Shown: positions 8,388 to 16,731 of the stretch, piece by piece
Layout of the letters: every line of letters begins with the position of its first letter
How positions within the stretch are numbered: position 1 is the first letter of the stretch
DNA from: DATFQI01 sp963816955
GTDB taxonomy: Bacteria; Actinomycetota; Thermoleophilia; Solirubrobacterales; Solirubrobacteraceae
Assembly (NCBI GenBank): GCA_963816955.1
Contig: CAWFME010000001.1
Coordinates: forward strand, 62,001-126,000
Length of the DNA: 64,000 nt
Reading direction: 5' to 3'
Position numbers and translations under genes: made by a program
Notes under the pieces: generated by a model
Databases searched by the model: none
The model's input: only the letters and a program-made list of their open reading frames with translations
Told to the model about the DNA's origin: nothing

Positions 8388-10305
8388 AGGACGCGGCGAT
8401 CGCGGCCGGACCCGCGCCGCCGGCGCGCCCCTCCCGCTGCACGCCCGCGGCGACGTAGGCGTCGGCCTCGTCGAGCGTCTCGGCCGCCAGCAGCGCCTCG
8501 GTCAGCGAGTCGAGCTTTGAGCGGTGCTCGGTGAGCAGCCGCGTGACCTCGGCATGGGCGGCGTCGACGATCCGCCGCACCTCCCGGTCGACGATCTCCT
8601 GCGTGGCCTGCGAGACCTCCGAGGCCCCTGGCAGCAGCGGGCCCTGGCCATCGGAGGGGAGCACGGCGATCGGGCCGATCGACTCGCTCATGCCCCAGCG
8701 CCCGACCATCTGGCGCGCGATCGCGGTCAGCTGCTGGATGTCGGACTCCGCGCCCGCGGTGATCGTCCCGAAGACGACCTCCTCCGCCACGCGGCCGCCG
8801 AGCGCGACCTGGATCCTGCTCAGCAGATAGGACTCCTCGTAGTTGGACTTCTCGACGTCGGGCGCCGAGAGCGTCACGCCGAGCGCCATCCCGCGCGGGA
8901 TGATCGAGACCTTGCGGACCGGGTCCGCGCCGGGCGTGAGCATCCCCACGAGCGCGTGGCCGGACTCGTGGTAGGCGGTGCGGCGGCGGTCGTCCTCGGA
9001 GAGCACGACGGAGCGGGGCGCGCCGAGGATGATCTTCTCCAGCGCGTCGGTGAAGTCCGCCAGCTCGACCTTCTCGTGGTCGCGCCGGGCGGCCAGCAGC
9101 GCCGCCTCGTTGGCGAGGTTGGCGAGGTCGGCGCCGACCATGCCGGGCGTGCTGGCCGCGAGCCCGTCGAGGTCGACGTTCTCGTCGAGCGGCATCCCGC
9201 GCGTGTGCACCTCGAGGATCTTCCGCCGCCCGTCCTTGTCGGGCGGCGGCACCGTGACGCGGCGGTCGAAGCGGCCGGGGCGCAGCAGCGCCTGGTCGAG
9301 GATCTCCGGCCGGTTGGTCGCCCCGAGCACGATCACGGCCTCGCCGGACTCGAAGCCGTCCATCTCCGTGAGGATCTGGTTGAGCGTCTGCTCGCGCTCG
9401 TCGTTGCCGCCCGAGAACGGCGAAGAGCCGGCGGTGCGCGAGCGGCCGATCGCGTCGAGCTCGTCGATGAAGATGATCGCGGGCGAGGCCTCCTTGGCCT
9501 GCTTGAAGAGATCGCGCACGCGCGAGGCGCCGATCCCGACGATCGCCTCCACGAACTCCGACGCCGAGACGGAGAAGAACGGCGCGCCCGCCTCCCCCGC
9601 GACCGCGCGGGCGAGCAGCGTCTTGCCGGTGCCCGGACGGCCGGAGAGCAGCACGCCGCGCGGGATCTTGCCGCCGAGGCGGCTGTAGCGACCCGGGTTC
9701 TTGAGGTAGTCGACGACCTCCGTCAGCTCGCTCTTGGCCTCGTCGATGCCCGCCACGTCGGCGAAGGTGACATTGGTGGTGCCGCCCTCCACGCGCCGGG
9801 CGCGCGAGCGCCCGAAGTTGCCGAGCGCGCTCGCCGCCCCGCCCGAGCGCCGCGCGAGCCAGATGAACAGCGCGACGAGCAGGATGACCGGCCCGAAGCC
9901 GAGGATGATGTTCATCAGCGTGCCGCGGCCGGCGTTGATCGGCTCGGCGGAGATCTCGACGTTCTTCTCGCGCAGCAGCGCGTCCAGCTCGTCCGTGTTG
10001 GCGAACGTCGGGATCTCCGTGTCGAAGTTCTTGGCCGGCTCGGCGTCCTTGTCGTCCGCCGGGTAGGTGATCTCCTTCTTGAGCTCGCCGGAGACCGTCT
10101 CGCCGGTCGAGGAGATCTTCGCGACGTTGCCGTCCTGCACCTGGGTGAGGAACTCCGGGCTGTAGGGGACCCGGACCGAGCGCTCCTTGCCGGGCGCGAA
10201 CAGCGCGACGCTGAGGTAGTTCAGCGCGAGCAGCACGAGCACGATCACCCAGAAGCGGGGCCGCACGCGCGGCCGTTTCTCGGTTTCGCGGGGCTCCTCT
10301 GCCAT
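8377..10305 (-). CDS. ftsH: ATP-dependent zinc metalloprotease FtsH
   Basis: 642 residues. N-terminal topology is classic: TM1 about 18-36, periplasmic domain, TM2 about 132-150. AAA+ module: Walker A GRPGTGKT (222-229, with Arg where Pro is usual), Walker B IIFIDELDA (277-285), SRH ATNRPEILDQALLRPGRFDR. Protease: zinc motif HESGH (446-450) and third ligand Asp in GAESDIQQ. It degrades membrane and soluble proteins at the cytoplasmic face. The pore-loop aromatic is replaced: EFVEAIVGIGA (250-260) instead of the usual FVG. The short C-terminal tail after about 600 is low complexity. Only 25 bp separate its start from the divergent aminotransferase, so promoter elements must be very compact or lie within coding sequence. 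Confidence 0.96.
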   Translation of the reverse strand: MAEEPRETEKRPRVRPRFWVIVLVLLALNYLSVALFAPGKERSVRVPYSPEFLTQVQDGNVAKISSTGETVSGELKKEITYPADDKDAEPAKNFDTEIPTFANTDELDALLREKNVEISAEPINAGRGTLMNIILGFGPVILLVALFIWLARRSGGAASALGNFGRSRARRVEGGTTNVTFADVAGIDEAKSELTEVVDYLKNPGRYSRLGGKIPRGVLLSGRPGTGKTLLARAVAGEAGAPFFSVSASEFVEAIVGIGASRVRDLFKQAKEASPAIIFIDELDAIGRSRTAGSSPFSGGNDEREQTLNQILTEMDGFESGEAVIVLGATNRPEILDQALLRPGRFDRRVTVPPPDKDGRRKILEVHTRGMPLDENVDLDGLAASTPGMVGADLANLANEAALLAARRDHEKVELADFTDALEKIILGAPRSVVLSEDDRRRTAYHESGHALVGMLTPGADPVRKVSIIPRGMALGVTLSAPDVEKSNYEESYLLSRIQVALGGRVAEEVVFGTITAGAESDIQQLTAIARQMVGRWGMSESIGPIAVLPSDGQGPLLPGASEVSQATQEIVDREVRRIVDAAHAEVTRLLTEHRSKLDSLTEALLAAETLDEADAYVAAGVQREGRAGGAGPAAIAASSTP

Positions 10306-10330
10306 GGGCCAAGTCTGCCACGATCCGCCG

Positions 10331-11683
10331 ATGCCCTTCGATCGCGGACGCCTGTCCGCCCTGCTGGCGCGGGAGGCCGAGGCGTTCGCCGTCGCGCGGC
10401 CGCGGTCGCGCGCCCTCTATGAGCGCGCCGGCGGAACGCTGCTGGGCGGCGTGCCGATGCCCTGGATGATGCGCTGGGCGGGCGGCTTCCCCGTGTTCGC
10501 CCGCGAGGCGTCCGGCGCGCGGATCGTCGACGTCGACGGCCACGAGTACGTCGACCTGTGCCTGGGCGACACGGGCGCGATGCCCGGGCACGGGCCGCCG
10601 GCGGTGGTCGAGGCGGTCCGCGAGCAGCTCGTGCGCGGGATCACGACGATGCTCCCGACGGAGGACGCGATCGCGGTCGGCGAGGAGCTCACGCGGCGCT
10701 TCGGCCTCGCGCGCTGGCTGTTCACGCTGACCGCCACGGACGCCAACCGGACCGCGCTGCGGCTCGCGCGGCAGATCACGGGGCGCCCGTTCGTGCTCGT
10801 GTTCAGCTACTGCTACCACGGCTCCGTCGACGAGGCGTTCGCGGTGCAGGGCGACGACGGCGCGACCCATGCGCGCGAGGGCAACGTCGGCCCGCCGGTC
10901 GACCCGGCGCTGACGACGCGCGCGGTCGAGTTCAACGACGTGGCCGGGCTCGAGGCCGCGCTGGCCGACGGGCTCGTGGCGTGCGTGCTGGCCGAGCCCG
11001 TGATGACCAACATGGGGATCATCCACCCGGAGCCGGGCTACCACGAGCGCCTGCGCGAGCTCACGCGCGCGGCCGGGACGCTGCTGATCATCGACGAGAC
11101 GCACACGTTCTCGGCCGGGCCGGGCGGCTGCACGGCCGCCTGGGGGCTGGAGCCCGACCTGCTGACGATCGGCAAGGCGATCGGCAGCGGCATCCCCTCG
11201 GGGGCGCTCGGGCTGTCGTCCTCGATCGCGGGCTCGCTGCTCGCCGACCCCGACGCAGACTACGAGGACACGGGCGGCGTCGGCGGCACGCTGGCGGGCA
11301 ACGCGCTGTCGGCGGCCGCGATGCGGGCGACGCTCGAGCACGTCCTCGCCGACGCGGCGTTCGCCCACACCGTCCCGCTGGCCGAGCGCTTCGCCGCCGG
11401 CGTCGAGGAGACGATCGGCCGGCACGGGCTGCCCTGGCACGTGACGCGGCTCGGCTGCCGGGCCGAGTACGGCTTCACCGCACCGCCTCCGCGCAACGGG
11501 ACCGAGGCCTACGCCGCCGCCGACCACGAGCTCGAGCGCTACCTGCACCTGCACGCGCTCAACCGCGGGGTGATGATCACCCCGTTCCACAACATGGCGC
11601 TGATGTCGCCGGCGACGAGCGAGGCCGACGTCGACCGTCACACGGAGGTCTTCGCGGAGGCGGTCGGGGAGCTCGCGGCCTGA
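10331..11683 (+). CDS. Class III aminotransferase (glutamate-1-semialdehyde aminomutase-like)
   Basis: 450 residues from ATG 10331. PLP fold type I, subgroup II. Visible motifs: VDGHEYVDLCLGDTGAMPGH near residue 60, FSYCYHGSVDEAF, LLIIDETHTF (Asp that contacts the pyridine N), and LTIGKAIGSGIPSGA with K282 as Schiff-base lysine. Compared with true HemL it is a related paralogue; several such proteins are beta- or omega-amino-acid transaminases, so a HemL assignment is not made. A TGATG overlap couples it to the phosphoesterase that follows. Confidence 0.9.
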   Translation: MPFDRGRLSALLAREAEAFAVARPRSRALYERAGGTLLGGVPMPWMMRWAGGFPVFAREASGARIVDVDGHEYVDLCLGDTGAMPGHGPPAVVEAVREQLVRGITTMLPTEDAIAVGEELTRRFGLARWLFTLTATDANRTALRLARQITGRPFVLVFSYCYHGSVDEAFAVQGDDGATHAREGNVGPPVDPALTTRAVEFNDVAGLEAALADGLVACVLAEPVMTNMGIIHPEPGYHERLRELTRAAGTLLIIDETHTFSAGPGGCTAAWGLEPDLLTIGKAIGSGIPSGALGLSSSIAGSLLADPDADYEDTGGVGGTLAGNALSAAAMRATLEHVLADAAFAHTVPLAERFAAGVEETIGRHGLPWHVTRLGCRAEYGFTAPPPRNGTEAYAAADHELERYLHLHALNRGVMITPFHNMALMSPATSEADVDRHTEVFAEAVGELAA

Positions 11684-12240
11684 TGCGCGTGCTCGCGCTC
11701 GCCGACCAGCCGCCGCCGCTGGACCCGGCGCTGATGGCCAGGAAGATGCACGTCGACGCGGTGGTCCTGCTCGGCGACCTCGACCGCGCGTGGATCGAGT
11801 CGCTGCGGATGTCGCGCGTCCCGCGCATCGGCGTGCACGGCAACCACGACCCCTCCGACCTGCTGCAGGAGCTCGAGGTCGAGGACCTCCACGGGCGGCG
11901 CACGTCGCTGCACGGGCTCTCCGTGGCCGGCTTCGAGGGCTGCGTGAAGTACGGCCGCGGCGGGCCGCACCAGTACACGCAGCGGCAGGCGAGCAAGCTC
12001 GCGCGCAAGCTGCCGGCGGCCGACGTGCTGATCGCCCACTGCCCGCCGGCCGGCATCAACGACGACCCCGAGGACCCCGCCCACGTGGGCTTCGAGGGGC
12101 TGCGCGACTGGGTCCAGCGCCACCGGCCCAAGCACGTCCTGCACGGTCACGTCCACCCGCTGCCGGGCTCGATCGTCGAGCGCTTCGGCGACACCAAGGT
12201 GCACTGGGTGCAGGGCGCGAAGGTGCTGCGGCTGGACTAG
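11683..12240 (+). CDS. Calcineurin-like metallophosphoesterase
   Basis: 185 residues; its ATG (11683-11685) shares one base with the TGA of the aminotransferase, indicating translational coupling. Motifs of the YfcE/MPP type are present: VLLGDLD (metal-binding Asp), GVHGNHD (the GNHD/E box), LIAHCPP, and HGHVHPLPG (GHxH). The usual N-terminal DxH is replaced by LALADQP, so one metal ligand (the His) is missing and activity may be altered. A cytosolic phosphodiesterase or phosphatase of unknown substrate is the best description. Confidence 0.85.
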   Translation: MRVLALADQPPPLDPALMARKMHVDAVVLLGDLDRAWIESLRMSRVPRIGVHGNHDPSDLLQELEVEDLHGRRTSLHGLSVAGFEGCVKYGRGGPHQYTQRQASKLARKLPAADVLIAHCPPAGINDDPEDPAHVGFEGLRDWVQRHRPKHVLHGHVHPLPGSIVERFGDTKVHWVQGAKVLRLD

Positions 12241-12896
12241 CTCGGAGTCCAGGTCCTGCCCTCGACGAGGCCGCCGAGGCCGTTCCAGGCGAAGTTCATG
12301 AGCACGAGCGCGACGCGCTCGGCGGGCTCCTCCGGATGCTCGCTCCACCACACGGCGAGCGACTCGCCGGCGCCCATCAGCGCCCGCGCGAGCTGGTCGC
12401 CGACCGCGAGCGTGGAGGTGTCGAGGCCCTCGGCGGCGGCCGCGCGGCGCAGCAGCTCGGCGATCAGGGAGGACAGCTCGCGCCGGACGGCGGTGCCCTC
12501 CTGCGCGAACGGGCCGGTGCCCTGGGTGACCTCGCCGAGCAGGATCGCCCACGAGTTGCGCTCCCGTTCGACGAACGTGAAGACCGCGAGCAGGCCGTGC
12601 CAGAGCTGCTGGTCGGGCGCGGCGGCCGTGTCGACCCCGTCGCGGAGGGCTGTGAGCAGCCGCGCGCGGGCGCGCTCCATGCAGGCGCGGTAGAGCCCCT
12701 CCTTGGAGCCGAAGTACGCGTAGACCATCGGCTTCGTGATGCCCGAGGCCTCGGCGATCGCGTCCACCGACGCCGCGTGGAACCCGCGCTCCGCGAACGC
12801 CCGCTCCGCCGCCTCGAGCATCTGCAGTTCGCGGACATGTCGAGGCACCTTGCGGGTACCGCGTGTGTGCGACCTCACGGTTCGGGTAGGAGGCAT
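12237..12896 (-). CDS. TetR-family transcriptional regulator
   Basis: 219 residues from ATG 12896; an in-frame GTG at 12914 would place the start inside the palindromic operator and is less likely. N-terminal HTH: MLEAAERAFAERGFHAASVDAIAEASGITKPMVYAYFGSKEGLY pattern in shortened form as FAERGFHAAS, IAEASGIT and VYAYFGSKEGLY. The ligand-binding helical domain follows (LYRACMERAR... LALMGAGESLAVWW), typical of actinobacterial TetR proteins with hydrophobic ligands. It is divergent from the polytopic membrane protein at 12955 and probably represses it and itself through the two sites between them. The 3' end overlaps the phosphoesterase by 4 bp. Confidence 0.92.
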   Translation of the reverse strand: MPPTRTVRSHTRGTRKVPRHVRELQMLEAAERAFAERGFHAASVDAIAEASGITKPMVYAYFGSKEGLYRACMERARARLLTALRDGVDTAAAPDQQLWHGLLAVFTFVERERNSWAILLGEVTQGTGPFAQEGTAVRRELSSLIAELLRRAAAAEGLDTSTLAVGDQLARALMGAGESLAVWWSEHPEEPAERVALVLMNFAWNGLGGLVEGRTWTPS

Positions 12897-12906
12897 CGCG
12901 GATATA

Positions 12907-12933
12907 TTACCCACCGTAACTTACTGGCGGTAA
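12907..12933. promoter_or_regulatory. Tandem TetR-type operator, two TTAC-N5-GTAA sites
   Basis: Two 13-bp imperfect palindromes, TTACCCACCGTAA (12907-12919) and TTACTGGCGGTAA (12921-12933), lie centre to centre 14 bp apart in the 58-bp divergent gap between the TetR gene and the membrane protein. Identical TTAC/GTAA half-sites with fixed spacing are what a TetR dimer pair would bind. The sequence around them is the only AT-rich stretch in the region (GATATATTAC), fitting a -10 element. Confidence 0.75.
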
Positions 12934-12954
12934 CTTCCGGGAGGGAACTTCAAC

Positions 12955-14874
12955 GTGCCGGTTCGACTGACATCTCTGCTGCTGACGGCCATCTCCGTGC
13001 TGGCCGTCCCCGCGACGGCCTTGGCCCAGGGCGGCGAGAAGGCCGACCCCGCCGGCGGCGCCGCAATCGGCGAGGTCGTCCTCGCCACCGGGATGGCGGC
13101 GGTCGTCACCGTGATCGCCCTCGTCTGCGTGCTCGGGCACCGCTCGGGCCGCGTGAAGTTCGTCGGCAAGGCCGCGGGCTACGCCGAGCGCATGACCGGC
13201 GTGCCCGGCTGGGCCTCGCTGCCGAACGTCTTCGTCGGCGGCGCGCTGCTCGTCGCCGTGATCGGCATGTACTGGGACATCTCCCTGCACATCGACAACG
13301 GCCGCGACCCCGGGCCGCTCGCCAACCCGGCGCACTACCTGATCCTCTTCGGCCTGTTCGGCGTCTTCGTCGCCGGCCTGCTGGGGATGGCGCTGCCCGA
13401 GGCCGGCAAGAAGCCGAGCTCGACGTCGATCCGGATCATGGGCGACTGGTACGCGCCGCTCGGCGCCGTGCTGATGACCGCGTGCGCGGCCTTCGCGCTC
13501 TCCGGCTTCCCGCTCGACGACGTCTGGCACCGGCTGTTCGGCCAGGACGTGACGCTCTGGGGCCCGACCCACCTGATGCTGATCGGCGGCGCCTCGCTGG
13601 CGACGCTCGCCGCCGCGATCCTGATCGCGGAAGGCGCCCGCGCGGCCACCAAGAGCGGCCGCGAGCCGAACAAGAGCGCCCCGATGCTGCGCCGCGCGCT
13701 GCTCGCCGGCGCGTTCCTCGTCGGCCTCTCCACGGTGCAGGCCGAGTTCGACTTCTCCGTGCCGCAGTTCCGGCTGCTCTACCACCCGGTGCTGCTGATG
13801 CTGGCCGCCTCGATCGCGCTGGTCACCGCGCGGATCTGGATCGGCCGCGGCGGCGCGCTGATGGCGGTCTTCGGCTTCATCCTGATCCGCGGCCTGCTGA
13901 CCGTGCTCGTCGGCGGCGTGTGGGAGCAGACGACGCCGCACTTCCCGCTCTACCTGGTCGAGGCGCTGTGCGTCGAGGGCGTGGCGCTGCTGCTGACGAT
14001 CCGGCGGCCGGTGCTGTTCGGCGCGGTCTCCGGCGCGCTGATCGGCACGTTCGGCCTGGCGGCCGAGTGGGGCTGGTCGCACGTGTGGATGACGATGTCC
14101 TGGCCGTCGGCGCTGCTGCCCGAGGCCGTGATCTTCGGCCTGCTGGCCGCCGTCTGCGGCGGCGTGCTCGGCGGCGCGATCGGCCGCGCACTGGCGCCGC
14201 CCGTCGAGGACCTCGCTCCGTCGCCGCGCTGGGCGGTCGCCCTCGCGGGCGTCGGCCTGGTCGTCGCGATCGGGTTCCCGCTGCCGATCTCCGAGCCCTC
14301 GAACATCAGCGCCCAGGTGAAGCTGACGGAGGTCTCCGGCCCGCCCGAGCGGCGCGTGGACGCCGAGGTGCGGCTAAGCCCGCCCGACGCCGCCGAGAAC
14401 GCCGAATGGTTCAACGCGACCTCGTGGCAGGGCAAGGGCTCGATCGTCTCGCAGATGCGCGAGGTGTCTCCCGGCGTCTACCGGACCACGGAGCCGATCC
14501 CGGTCTACGGCAACTGGAAGGCCACGCTGCGCCTGCACAAGGGCGACGTGGTCGCCGGCCTGCCGGTCTTCCTGCCCGAGGACAAGGCGATCCCGGCCAA
14601 GGAGGTCCCGGCCGAGGCGCAGATGACCCGCGACTTCGTGCTGGACAAGAAGAACCTCCAGCGCGAGCAGAAGCAGGACGTGCCCGGCTACCTGACCACG
14701 ATCGCGTACCTGATCGTGCTCCTGATCGTGATCGGCATCACGGCCGCGCTGACGATCGGCCTGCAGCGGCTGGACCGCGACCGCGAGCGCCGGCGCGAGT
14801 CCGAGGCGACCGGCTCGCGGGCGGCGAGCAACGGCACGCCGACGCCGACGCGGGAGACCGCGACCACCGCCTGA
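12955..14874 (+). CDS. Large polytopic membrane protein with C-terminal periplasmic domain; TetR-controlled
   Basis: 639 residues from a GTG at 12955, with GGGAGGG about 10 nt upstream. N-terminal signal-like segment (residues 5-25) is followed by about nine further hydrophobic segments up to residue 450. Then comes a soluble domain (about 455-575, with WFNATSWQGKGSI, GNWKATLRLHKGDVVAGLPVF) and a last TM (about 585-605) before a charged cytosolic tail. Conserved-looking loops include MYWDISLHIDNGRDPGP and FDFSVPQFRLLYHPVLL. The soluble part resembles FixH/CopC-like beta-sandwiches, but this is weak. I do not recognise the family and no transport function can be assigned. Confidence 0.85.
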   Translation: MPVRLTSLLLTAISVLAVPATALAQGGEKADPAGGAAIGEVVLATGMAAVVTVIALVCVLGHRSGRVKFVGKAAGYAERMTGVPGWASLPNVFVGGALLVAVIGMYWDISLHIDNGRDPGPLANPAHYLILFGLFGVFVAGLLGMALPEAGKKPSSTSIRIMGDWYAPLGAVLMTACAAFALSGFPLDDVWHRLFGQDVTLWGPTHLMLIGGASLATLAAAILIAEGARAATKSGREPNKSAPMLRRALLAGAFLVGLSTVQAEFDFSVPQFRLLYHPVLLMLAASIALVTARIWIGRGGALMAVFGFILIRGLLTVLVGGVWEQTTPHFPLYLVEALCVEGVALLLTIRRPVLFGAVSGALIGTFGLAAEWGWSHVWMTMSWPSALLPEAVIFGLLAAVCGGVLGGAIGRALAPPVEDLAPSPRWAVALAGVGLVVAIGFPLPISEPSNISAQVKLTEVSGPPERRVDAEVRLSPPDAAENAEWFNATSWQGKGSIVSQMREVSPGVYRTTEPIPVYGNWKATLRLHKGDVVAGLPVFLPEDKAIPAKEVPAEAQMTRDFVLDKKNLQREQKQDVPGYLTTIAYLIVLLIVIGITAALTIGLQRLDRDRERRRESEATGSRAASNGTPTPTRETATTA

Positions 14875-14886
14875 CGGGACACGGTG

Positions 14887-14915
14887 CGCGCGCGCCGGAT
14901 CGTCCGGCGCGCGCG
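14887..14915 (+). terminator. GC hairpin after the membrane-protein gene
   Basis: CGCGCGCGCCGGA (14887-14899) pairs perfectly with TCCGGCGCGCGCG (14903-14915) around a TCG loop. It lies 12 nt after the stop and 30 nt before the next gene. There is no T-run, as is common for hairpin terminators in high-GC actinobacteria. Confidence 0.6.
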
Positions 14916-14944
14916 GCTCGTCGCCGGCGCTAGCCTCGGCTGGG

Positions 14945-15823
14945 ATGCGGCGCGCCCTCCCACTGGTCCTGCTCGCGCTCCTCGCCGGCTGCGGCGGCGA
15001 CGAGCAGCGTTCCGAGCCGCGCCAGGCTTCGACGCCCACGCCGGCCCCGACGGCAACGCCGGGACCTGACGACGCGCTGCCTTCCGACGCTCGAGCGCTC
15101 GCCGGGGAGCTCACGCGCGAGCGCGACGCGCTCTACGCGGCGGTCGACGACTGGCGCTCCTCCGGCGACCCGGGCCGCGGCGGGCCGCCCGAGCCGGTCG
15201 CCGTGCACGCGGTGCGCGAGCAGCGGATCTACCGGCAGCTCGGCCGCCGGCCGGCGCTCGCCCGCAGGGTCATCGCAGCGCTCCCGCGCGCCCTACGCGC
15301 CGAGGCGCGCGACAACGTGCTCGCCCGCCACGAGCTGAGCCGGATCGTCTCGGTCCGCAACGGGCCGCCCCCGAAGATCGCGATCGGCCGCGCCGCGCCG
15401 GCCGACGTCCTGCGCTCCCACTACCGCCGCGCGTGGCGGCGGTTCCGGGTCGGCCCGCCGCTGCTGGCCGCGGTCAACTTCGTCGAGTCGGGCTTCGGCC
15501 GGCTCCGCAACCGCTCGATCTCGGGCGCCCGCGGGCCTATGCAGTTCATGCCCGCCACCTGGGCGGCCTACGGCCTCGGCGGCGACATCTCCGACCCGCG
15601 CGACGCGATCCTCGGCGCCGCGAACTACCTGCACGCCAACGGCGCGCCGGGCGACGAGCTGCGGGCGCTGTACCACTACAACCCCTCCGCGCACTACGTG
15701 CGCGCGATCGCCGCCTACGCGCGCCGCATCCGCGCGGACGAGCGCCGCTTCTACGCGTACTACGCCTGGGCGGTCTACATCAGCGACGAGCGCCGCACCG
15801 GCCCCGGCCGCTCCACCCCCTGA
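14945..15823 (+). CDS. Lipoprotein lytic transglycosylase (SLT domain)
   Basis: 292 residues. A lipoprotein signal ends in the lipobox LLAGC (C16). A low-complexity Pro/Thr linker (29-40) leads to a helical region, and residues about 160-270 form a lysozyme-like SLT domain with catalytic E181 in FVESGFGRLRN, followed by GARGPMQFMPATW, the family's GLMQ-type motif. It should cleave peptidoglycan glycan strands outside the membrane, producing anhydro-muramyl ends. The gene is monocistronic by appearance, flanked by hairpins on both sides. Confidence 0.92.
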   Translation: MRRALPLVLLALLAGCGGDEQRSEPRQASTPTPAPTATPGPDDALPSDARALAGELTRERDALYAAVDDWRSSGDPGRGGPPEPVAVHAVREQRIYRQLGRRPALARRVIAALPRALRAEARDNVLARHELSRIVSVRNGPPPKIAIGRAAPADVLRSHYRRAWRRFRVGPPLLAAVNFVESGFGRLRNRSISGARGPMQFMPATWAAYGLGGDISDPRDAILGAANYLHANGAPGDELRALYHYNPSAHYVRAIAAYARRIRADERRFYAYYAWAVYISDERRTGPGRSTP

Positions 15824-15842
15824 AGCCACCGAGCGGTGGCTT
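15824..15842 (+). terminator. Hairpin terminator after the lytic transglycosylase
   Basis: AGCCACC (15824-15830) pairs with GGTGGCT (15835-15841) around GAGC, directly abutting the TGA stop, followed by TTGATG. The 190 bp from here to tRNA-Gly contain no convincing gene. Confidence 0.65.
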
Positions 15843-16035
15843 GATGTGCCTCAGGCACAGTTATCCACCGGTCGCGGCGCGCGCGACCGCGACGAGGCGC
15901 GCGCGGGCCCCGGCGTCCTCGGCCTGAGGGTTGGGCTGCTCCTCGCGCCGCCGCCAGAAGTAGCGGCCGGTCACGCCACGAGCACCGCGTGCTCCTCGAT
16001 CGGCCGCATCCCGAGAGCTATACTGCGCGCCGCGC

Positions 16036-16109
16036 GCGGCTGTAGCTCAGTTGGCTAGAGCGTCTGCTTGCCATGCAGAAGGTCGAGGGTTCGAGTCCCT
16101 TCAGCCGCT
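16036..16109 (+). tRNA. tRNA-Gly (anticodon GCC)
   Basis: 74-nt cloverleaf: acceptor GCGGCTG/CAGCCGC with discriminator T, D-arm GCTC...GAGC, anticodon stem TCTGC/GCAGA with loop TTGCCAT (anticodon GCC), and T-arm GAGGG-TTCGAGT-CCCTT. CCA is not encoded. It is followed by a terminator and then by gene relics. Confidence 0.96.
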
Positions 16110-16116
16110 CCTCAGA

Positions 16117-16141
16117 GAAGCCCTGCTATTCGCAGGGTTTC
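16117..16141 (+). terminator. Intrinsic terminator of tRNA-Gly
   Basis: GAAGCCCTGC (16117-16126) pairs with GCAGGGTTTC (16132-16141) around TATTC, with one G-T pair, and is followed by TTCGTTTCT. It is the most canonical rho-independent terminator in the window. Confidence 0.85.
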
Positions 16142-16214
16142 TTCGTTTCTGAGGCTCGCTGCGCGTGCGTCTCGCCGATCGGGCGGACCAGCCGGGCGGA
16201 CCAATCTGCCTTAC

Positions 16215-16433
16215 CTAGATGCGCAGCCACTCGGAGACCGACGAGTCGCGTCCTGTGTTCCACGGCAGGCGGCGAAGTTCCTCAGCGAGGGCGGGGACTG
16301 CGGATTCGCCGAACCGACGTGCCCACAGGCTGAGCGTCTCCTCGTTGTCGAGGAAGAACTTCCAGTCGCTGACGACCCCGAGCCTCACGTTGCCCTCGTA
16401 GAAGGGCCAGAAGAGGATGCCGTCTGCGCATAC
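16215..16433 (-). pseudogene. C-terminal fragment of an unidentified protein
   Basis: About 70 residues in one frame on the minus strand look like a real protein end (DGILFWPFYEGNVRLGV, FFLDNEETLSLWARRF, ending SVSEWLRI), with normal hydrophobic patterning and composition. Upstream of about 16433 the frame continues only as Arg-rich nonsense antisense to the response-regulator relic, so the 5' part of this gene has been lost. No family recognised. Confidence 0.5.
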
Positions 16434-16467
16434 GACGGAACGGCAAGCTGCTGTAGGACGTCGCCGG

Positions 16468-16731
16468 ATCCTCACGACCTTCGAGGTCGACAGCGTCGTG
16501 TTCGCCGCGCTCCGCGCGGGAGCGTCGGGGTTCCTGCTCAAGACCGCCCCGCGGACGAGCTCGTGCGCGCGGTCCGCGTGGTCGCCTCAGGCGACTCGCT
16601 GCTGTCACCACCGATAACGCGCCGGCTCGTGGAGGAGTTCGCGCGCACGCCGGCGCCCGCCGACGTGCCCGGGCGCGACGAGCTGACGCAGCGCGAGACG
16701 GAGGTGCTGCGCGGTGCGACGCGGGGACTAG
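16468..16731 (+). pseudogene. Relic of a NarL/LuxR-type response regulator
   Basis: The first part reads ILTTFEVDSVVFAALRAGASGFLLK, the alpha4-beta5 region of a NarL-type receiver including the conserved lysine. After a frame change it continues DELVRAVRVVASGDSLLSPP and then ITRRLVEEFA. It ends at TQRETEVLRGATRGL, the start of the LuxR HTH, where the sequence runs into the stop of the SDR gene on the other strand. The N-terminal half of the receiver, most of the HTH and an intact frame are missing, so the gene is dead. It abuts the minus-strand fragment at about 16430-16470, suggesting a deletion joined two former genes. Confidence 0.8.

Noticed and set aside
8291..11641. Very long open frame on the minus strand, antisense to the aminotransferase and across ftsH
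   Set aside because: Arg/Ala/Gly-rich nonsense caused by high GC at third codon positions; the ftsH and aminotransferase frames carry the motifs.
12955..14874. Copper or cytochrome-assembly role of the membrane protein from its FixH/CopC-like domain
   Set aside because: Similarity is too vague and no haem or copper ligands are visible.
15861..15869. TTATCCACC, one base from a DnaA box
   Set aside because: Single site in a gene-free stretch without dnaA, dnaN or an AT-rich region; chance match.
16036..16215. Integrative element attachment site at tRNA-Gly
   Set aside because: No second copy of the tRNA 3' end and no integrase in the window.
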